Shown in pieces: positions 43,203-48,043 of a stretch of 48,043 nucleotides of DNA. The position numbers and the translations under genes were made by a program. The stretch comes from Ichthyosporea sp. XGB-2017a (lineage: Eukaryota > Opisthokonta > Ichthyosporea), in NCBI GenBank assembly GCA_002811675.1, contig PDIM01000014.1:84151-132193 (forward strand), written 5' to 3'. The notes under the pieces were generated by a model. The model had not been told where the DNA came from. It saw nothing but the letters and a program-made list of their open reading frames with translations, and made no database searches. Position 1 is the stretch's first letter. Each line of letters begins with the position of its first letter.

Positions 43203-44858
43203 TTAAGATGATGAAGATGAAGTAGAGCTGTATTGTTCGCCGATAAACAACGCAGCATTTCTAGCACCAATAACAGATATCTCCATAGCTGTGGCTACAC
43301 TCTCCAGCCCATTGATATAGATGAAGCTATTGCCCCGATGAGGAGAATGGCTCCCATCCTTACCTGAGTTTGATCCAGATTCGGATTCAGAGGGTTTCCA
43401 GTTGTTCATAGAGTGTGTATGGACAATATGGGGCTGGAATCGGGTTCGCGGGGTCTGTATGGGGAAAGTGTAAGGCCACATGTATCGGGATACGCCTTTC
43501 AAATCGGGCTGCTCAAAGTATTTTGTCACAATTTCATCAGAAATCTTCTCTTCGGAGAAAATTTTGTACAGTCTGTCTTTCTTCTTCGGTCCAATTTGGG
43601 ATGCGACCAGGCCGACCTTATGGAAGTCCTTGAACCCAGACTTGGTGAACACATTATCAATAGGCTTGCTATCGCCACCGCCTTTCTTTTGATCCCCATC
43701 CTCACTCTGCACTATTTTGAGAGTGTCCCTTCTCATCCCTTTCGCCTGGATAAAAGTCACGTGCCAATGCCGATATGGCCTCGCTTCAATTTTCTCCTTT
43801 GAAAACTTATTGATATCATCCAAGAGGCCCGAAAACTCAATCGGAGCAGCCAGAATAACATGCTCAAATTCCTCCATCTTATGAACTTCTTCGCTATTTG
43901 CATTGTCGATATCGCCCCTTTTCACGACAAATGAAACCTCATACACAGCCTTTTTCTCATTCCACTTCACGCTTTTCACAGTGGTGTTCAATCGCACAAC
44001 AGCTCTAGACTGTTCTAGACTCGCCTCCGCCAGTCTTTTGTTCCCGTTCTCAATAAACACGGCATCATTCGTCATGGGCGTAATGGATGTCAAACCGGCA
44101 AACGTGGACATTTCCAATTCTTGGTCGTAGATATTTCTTAATACTGGTACAATGAGATTATCAATAAATTCCTGGCTGAATAGCTTCTTGGCAAACGTTT
44201 CAAACAGCGAAGACGAGAACTGATCTAAATGACCATAACTCATAAACTCTTCATACGATTCAAAAGGTTTTGTCCCCCTGCGCCAATAGTTGTACTTCAG
44301 GGCCCAATGGAAGCTCTTCAGACTTCCACCCAAGGCTATTTTATCCCGCAAAGAAGGTTCTGCAAATTCAGAAGCAGAATTTCCATCAAAAACAGCACTG
44401 ATCCCTTCTTGCCCGGCCATTGGATCCTCTACACGAACCTTAAGGCCCAAATCCAAACCAAGTCGATACCCATACGAGTTCAAATCAGCAAGCGCGTCAC
44501 CTCCTATCTCGATATTCTTTTCCGAATCAACTGTGAAGCTATTCAATCTCCCCCCAGCCCGTCCCAGTCCGTCAAACACCTGAACTTTCGCATTGGGAAG
44601 GGTGTGGCGGGCAAAATAGGAAAAAGAGCTTCCCCCAAGACCAGCGCCAATCACCGCAATGCGAGGCTGAGCAGATACAGAAAAAACCGGGAGAAGATCT
44701 TTAGGGGGCGGGGCAGGAGAAGAAGGGATGGAAAAAAGAGAACTGTGCTCGTCTTCTGCACCTGATAGGAAAAAAAACGATGGGTAGTGTTGGACGCATA
44801 GAGCTGAAGCAGTCAAAACACTGAAAGCTGTAAGGAAGCTTCTTAGACTACCCTGCAT
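43203..44858 (-). CDS. PCYOX1: Prenylcysteine oxidase-like FAD flavoprotein
   Basis: A 551-residue flavoenzyme of the prenylcysteine oxidase/lyase family, which cleaves the thioether of farnesyl- or geranylgeranylcysteine released when prenylated proteins are degraded, producing free cysteine, an aldehyde and hydrogen peroxide. An N-terminal hydrophobic segment (about 5-21, FLTAFSVLTASALCV) suggests entry to the secretory pathway or lysosome. The FAD-binding Rossmann motif is IAVIGAGLGGSS (67-78), followed by GRAGGRLNSF and IEIGGDALAD. Family features later are the YDQELEMSTFAG region, the HVILAAP strand and the C-terminal FIYINGLESVATAMEISVIGARNAAL, whose NG-E-x-x-A-S/T-AMEMS pattern is characteristic. 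The C-terminus ends in a run of serines. An insertion rich in Ser and Gly (about 490-510) is probably a loop. No introns. It is divergent to the dihydrouridine synthase gene. Confidence 0.85.
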   Translation of the reverse strand: MQGSLRSFLTAFSVLTASALCVQHYPSFFFLSGAEDEHSSLFSIPSSPAPPPKDLLPVFSVSAQPRIAVIGAGLGGSSFSYFARHTLPNAKVQVFDGLGRAGGRLNSFTVDSEKNIEIGGDALADLNSYGYRLGLDLGLKVRVEDPMAGQEGISAVFDGNSASEFAEPSLRDKIALGGSLKSFHWALKYNYWRRGTKPFESYEEFMSYGHLDQFSSSLFETFAKKLFSQEFIDNLIVPVLRNIYDQELEMSTFAGLTSITPMTNDAVFIENGNKRLAEASLEQSRAVVRLNTTVKSVKWNEKKAVYEVSFVVKRGDIDNANSEEVHKMEEFEHVILAAPIEFSGLLDDINKFSKEKIEARPYRHWHVTFIQAKGMRRDTLKIVQSEDGDQKKGGGDSKPIDNVFTKSGFKDFHKVGLVASQIGPKKKDRLYKIFSEEKISDEIVTKYFEQPDLKGVSRYMWPYTFPIQTPRTRFQPHIVHTHSMNNWKPSESESGSNSGKDGSHSPHRGNSFIYINGLESVATAMEISVIGARNAALFIGEQYSSTSSSSS

Positions 44859-45129
44859 GACTGTTTCCTTAATCCCCTTTGAACTGTTTTGGTGTTTAAA
44901 ATTTCAAAAAAACACAAAAAAATTCTTTGGGAACAAATCAAAAAACAAAACGAAAAAGAAAAAAGCCAAAAGCCAAAACAAAAAAATTTAATTTTTGCCT
45001 TAAAAATAAATCAAACAAAAATTTAAGGTACCGAAAAAACATGTGACACAAAAAAAAAAAGAGAGATTTTGATTTGGACTCAAAGACAGGGATGGAATAT
45101 AAAGAAAAAGAATAACAGGAAGGAAGGCA
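44859..45129. promoter_or_regulatory. Bidirectional promoter region
   Basis: Only 271 bp separate the start codons of the divergent prenylcysteine oxidase (-) and dihydrouridine synthase (+) genes, so both promoters must share it. It is A-rich, with runs of AAAAA and an octamer-like AAGCCAAAAGCC duplication near 44963. No TATA box is obvious. Confidence 0.5.
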
Positions 45130-46407
45130 ATGTCAGGGATCTACAGCAGAACAGGCATAAGAAGATTAAAAACCTTCCCCTCCTCCTGCTCCTCCTACTC
45201 CTCCTCTTCGCGTCATCACGCGCCACTTCTCTCCGTCGCACCAATGATGAGGGTGACTACACGCCCATTCCGTAAACTGGTGAGATTGATGACCAAACAG
45301 ACAGTGCTGTACACGGAGATGATTGTGGATCGGAGTGTAGAGCACAATGTGGGGCTGAGGGAAGTGAAACTGCGGTTGGACGAATGGGAGCGGCCATGTG
45401 TGGTGCAATTTGGGGGGAGTGATCCTGAACTACTTGCGCGGGTGGCGAGGATGGCAGTGGAGGAGTATGGTCATGAGGAGATTAATATCAATGTGGGGTG
45501 TCCCAGTGGGAGAGCGACAGGGTGTAGTTTTGGGGCGAGTTTGATGAAGAATCCAGACCTAGTGGCGAGGATTGTGGAGCGGGTGAAGAATGAGGTAGCG
45601 GGATTATCGAGACATGGGGTCAATTCGAGGAGTGGGAGTGTTCCGGTGACAGTGAAGCATCGAATCGGTGTTGATCAAATGGATTCGTATGAGGAATTGT
45701 GTCATTTTGTCCGGTTGTTGGAATCGGCTGGGTGTGATCATTTCATTGTCCATGCAAGAAAAGCATTGTTAAATCTTAAATTGGCCAAAAAGAATCGTAC
45801 GATTCCTGTTCTGAATTATGATATGGCATATGCGTTGAAGAAGGACTTCCCAAACTCCTTATTTACGATCAATGGGGGGATCAAAACTTTGGAGGAAGCG
45901 CGAAAACATCTCGAAATCATGGACGGCGTGATGATAGGAAGAGCAGCAAGCGCCAATCCTGTAATGTTCTTGAAAGCCGATGAGGAAATCTGGGGGACTG
46001 GCTCCTTCGAGAGAGTGAACGAGAGCATACCAACAAGGGAAAACAAAGAAAAGGGAACTGAAACAGTAAGCAGAATCAAGGATGAAAGCCATTATCAGCA
46101 ACTAAAGCACATGTACAACCACAATGACCAAGTAACAATCCAAAAAGTGTTGACAGAATACGCAGAGTGGGCGGATGAGCAGATCTTGGCGGGGAAAGTG
46201 CCTCATCAGCACGCACTGGCTGCTTTTCTGACCATGGCTGGAGCGTTCCGGAATGGGAAGGCCTTGAGGAGGTACGTCTCCGGGGGATTCTCGTCTTGTG
46301 AGCCACCTTTAATGGAACATTTAACACATCTATTGCTTAATGGGGATCCTCAAATGCACACCCGACTTGGTCATGGACACAGACAGGAACACGCAAGCAT
46401 AATTTAA
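45130..46407 (+). CDS. dusA: tRNA-dihydrouridine(20/20a) synthase, DusA type
   Basis: A 425-residue FMN-dependent enzyme that reduces uridine in the D-loop of tRNA. Residues 1-34 form a Ser/Arg-rich extension typical of an organelle presequence, partly encoded by a CTC/TCC repeat; the core starts at LLSVAPMM. The catalytic cysteine is Cys124 in NVGCPSGRA; FMN- and tRNA-contacting residues lie in VKHRIGVDQ (about 175-183), FIVHARKA (about 204-211), NGGIKT and GVMIGRAA. The sequence is closer to bacterial DusA (order NVGCPS, VKxRIG, HARKA, LKxDFP, GGIK) than to eukaryotic Dus1-4. A helical domain follows to the C-terminus. DusA-like enzymes occur in plants and several protist lines, so an organellar role is plausible but inferred. 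The AATAAA signal overlaps the stop codon. Confidence 0.87.
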   Translation: MSGIYSRTGIRRLKTFPSSCSSYSSSSRHHAPLLSVAPMMRVTTRPFRKLVRLMTKQTVLYTEMIVDRSVEHNVGLREVKLRLDEWERPCVVQFGGSDPELLARVARMAVEEYGHEEININVGCPSGRATGCSFGASLMKNPDLVARIVERVKNEVAGLSRHGVNSRSGSVPVTVKHRIGVDQMDSYEELCHFVRLLESAGCDHFIVHARKALLNLKLAKKNRTIPVLNYDMAYALKKDFPNSLFTINGGIKTLEEARKHLEIMDGVMIGRAASANPVMFLKADEEIWGTGSFERVNESIPTRENKEKGTETVSRIKDESHYQQLKHMYNHNDQVTIQKVLTEYAEWADEQILAGKVPHQHALAAFLTMAGAFRNGKALRRYVSGGFSSCEPPLMEHLTHLLLNGDPQMHTRLGHGHRQEHASII

Positions 46408-46411
46408 TAAA
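46406..46411 (+). terminator. Polyadenylation signal overlapping the DUS stop codon
   Basis: The stop TAA occupies 46405-46407 and AATAAA begins at its second base. The 3' untranslated region would therefore be very short. Confidence 0.5.
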
Positions 46412-46434
46412 ACTGTTTCGTCTTTTTGAAAGTT

Positions 46435-46440
46435 TTTATT
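46435..46440 (-). terminator. Polyadenylation signal of the eS26 gene
   Basis: TTTATT on the plus strand (AATAAA in transcript sense) lies about 144 bases behind the stop codon at 46584. The opposing DUS signal is 24 bases away. Confidence 0.35.
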
Positions 46441-46583
46441 CTTTTAAAAAAAATAAAACAAAGCAAAAAAAGGAACCTTAAAACTCAAAAGAAATTCTTT
46501 TCTCTTTTCATTTTTGTTTCCCTCCTTGTGATTAGACAATCTAACAAAACCATCTTCTTTTTTAAAAAACAAAAACTGTGATT

Positions 46584-47794
46584 TTACTTCTTGGCGGGCT
46601 TGTTCTTGTCAGCCATCTTAGATCTAAATCTGGGGGGAGGGGTTCTGATCTTGCGATCAACAGCAGAACGATTACGAACAATCTTCGAGTGAATAGCGCA
46701 CGAAATGCAGTAGTGCATCTTAATGTACAACTTGGGCAAGGCATAGGCATCATAGACAGAAGCTTCCATGATATCACGGAAAGCAGCCTGTTCAACAATG
46801 TTACGGACCAAGAATCTCTTGATGGCCTTGTCCTTAGGGACGCAGCGAGCGCAGTTGGAGCATCTCACGGGCTTAACGTGACCACGCCCGTTCTTGTTGC
46901 GCCCATTATTTCTTCTCTTTTGAGTCTGTTAAAGTAGTATATGGAATTGATTCCAAAAGGAAAGGTATTTCAAAAAAAAAAAACAAGTTAGAACTCTTTT
47001 TCTACAAATATCTTATAATCCAGTTGTAATTCTCTCCTCCGTCCTTCTTAATCCCTTGCCACGGCTTACAAAACAAAATCAAATCCTTTCTATCTTTCAC
47101 TTTCCCCCGAGCTCCTTTTCTTTTTTTTTGGCTCCGTCTACAGACTAAAATGTCATAACCAAGTCACTCTCAGTTACAACCAGAAAGCAGTCCTCCCCCA
47201 TAGTTTTTCTCAACTCTCATTTTCTCACTTCATTCAACCTTTCCGTAAGTCCATAACAAAAACAAAAGAAAAACAAGAACGAAAATCAAAGAAACAATCA
47301 CAATCACAATACATCTGTTCTTGGAATTACTACTCTCCGAGAACAAAAAGTACACGATCTCGTTTGTTTCTTTGACCCCCCGTTCCTCATTTCGGCAGTA
47401 GCACTCTTTTTCTTACAAAAGATTTTCCCAACTAAAACAAATAAACCAGTCATCGCTCCCATTCGGTCTTTGGGACACCCCCAATTTCCTCTTCCAAATA
47501 GAATCAAACACACACGATCTGTTCCTTCACAAAAGGGCCAACCAAATAACGCAATTTCATAATAAGAGTGGCTCATAATGCGATCCTTCAGAACTGACAT
47601 GAATTTTCCCCAAACATTAATTCTCGATCTTATTCCCTTTCCCGAAATTAAAATAAATCAAACATCCCATCCATCTCAATCGATATGTCACGGCCCACAC
47701 AGCTGCTCCCATCCACCCATCAATCCATCCATCCTCATCCTCATCATCTAGTTTATGAACAGAACATATACATAACATAAAAATACATTACCAT
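46584..47794 (-). CDS. RPS26: 40S ribosomal protein S26 (eS26), start codon in a separate exon
   Basis: Exon 2 (46925-46584) encodes all but the first residue of a 114-residue small-subunit protein that sits at the mRNA exit channel. It is nearly canonical: [74 protein letters not shown] and RTPPPRFR. The zinc cysteines (CSNC and CISC) are present. The acceptor is TTTAACAG ending at 46926, exactly one codon after the expected start. The only upstream ATG directly followed by GT is at 47794-47792 (ATG|GTAATG), which would make an 866-nt intron between the start codon and the rest. That arrangement is known for ribosomal protein genes, but the choice of this donor is inference. Exon 2 is certain; exon 1 is not. 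Confidence 0.8.
46926..47791 (-). other. Proposed long first intron of the eS26 gene (866 nt)
   Basis: It starts with the donor GTAATG at 47791 and ends at TTTAACAG (46926), with TACTAC just upstream as a possible branch region. It is by far the longest intron in the window; the others are 78-179 nt. No supported gene lies inside. It contains the CCAT-rich simple repeat at 47708-47748. Confidence 0.45.
47708..47748. repeat. CCAT/TCATC simple repeat
   Basis: An imperfect array of CATC, CCAT and TCATCC units without coding potential. Confidence 0.7.
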
Positions 47795-47935
47795 GATTTA
47801 AAAGATTCGTTCTACAACAAAAATCAAAATTAAGAAATTTGAATTTGGAAAGAAAGAGGAAGAAAAAAAGAAAATTGACATGGAGGGGGGTTAAAAAAAA
47901 CGGTTTTATAATAAAAGAAACAGGAAAAAAAAAAA

Positions 47936-47991
<56 letters not shown>

Positions 47992-48043
47992 AAGAAAAAT
48001 GAAAAATGGGTGAAATTTTCTATAGAAAAAAAAAAAAAAGCAT
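47795..48043. other. A-rich right edge of the window
   Basis: Upstream flank of the proposed eS26 first exon. It contains a poly(A) tract interrupted once: twelve A at 47925-47936, a T, then forty-nine A at 47938-47986. No gene is seen. Confidence 0.6.

Noticed and set aside
45535-45550. Loss of the second cysteine in the FGACLM motif of DusA (FGASLM here), taken at first as a dead enzyme.
   Set aside because: The catalytic cysteine of this family is the one in the GCPS motif, which is intact at residue 124.

Overview
This is nuclear DNA from a single-celled or simple eukaryote. Genes are spliced with GT-AG introns, AATAAA-type polyadenylation signals lie just behind many stop codons, and there is no operon structure. 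Stops TAA, TAG and TGA are all used as terminators, so the code is standard. Introns are rare: I can support six, in three of twelve genes, and one gene of 19.2 kb is a single uninterrupted reading frame. BBS5 implies cilia or flagella. Condensin II, a fungal-style fused tryptophan synthase, a DusA-type dihydrouridine synthase, a prenylcysteine oxidase and a class-II-like secreted heme peroxidase together fit a free-living flagellated protist (stramenopile or unicellular holozoan are both conceivable). I cannot fix the lineage from the sequence alone.

Layout, left to right. 1-587: 3' end of a secreted cysteine-rich protein. 1028-4813 (+): condensin-2 subunit NCAPG2. 4928-6202 (-): BBSome subunit BBS5. 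6203-8221: a 2-kb gene-poor stretch with two inverted repeats and possible remains of a decayed reading frame. 8222-9520 (+): secreted heme peroxidase. 9810-11792 (-): ABCG half-transporter. 12718-14565 (-): a protein carrying a myosin-I tail (TH1) domain with no motor. 15287-17113 (+): unrecognised protein with an organelle-targeting-like N-terminus. 17201-17397: a possible structured RNA. 17536-19719 (+): spliced EGF-type transmembrane protein. 19870-39102 (-): a 6,410-residue transmembrane protein. 39908-42361 (-): bifunctional tryptophan synthase in four exons. 43203-44858 (-): prenylcysteine oxidase. 45130-46407 (+): tRNA-dihydrouridine synthase. 46584-about 47794 (-): ribosomal protein eS26. 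The window ends in an A-rich tract.

The outstanding object is the giant gene. Its product has a signal peptide, about 4,400 residues of GCC2/GCC3 (ephrin-receptor-like) cysteine repeats, a juxtamembrane domain that may be cupredoxin-like, one membrane span, and about 1,600 cytoplasmic residues of mostly charged coiled coil enclosing a globular domain with an HxxxH motif. The ectodomain has a second level of organisation: a super-unit of about 680 residues (2.04-2.05 kb) repeated in tandem, superimposed on a basic unit of about 33 residues. This, the facing EGF membrane protein and the partial gene at the left edge suggest several cell-surface or extracellular proteins in the window. The other genes are mostly housekeeping (chromosome structure, cilia, amino-acid synthesis, tRNA modification, translation) with no evident functional link to one another. 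The second unusual gene is the motorless TH1 protein.
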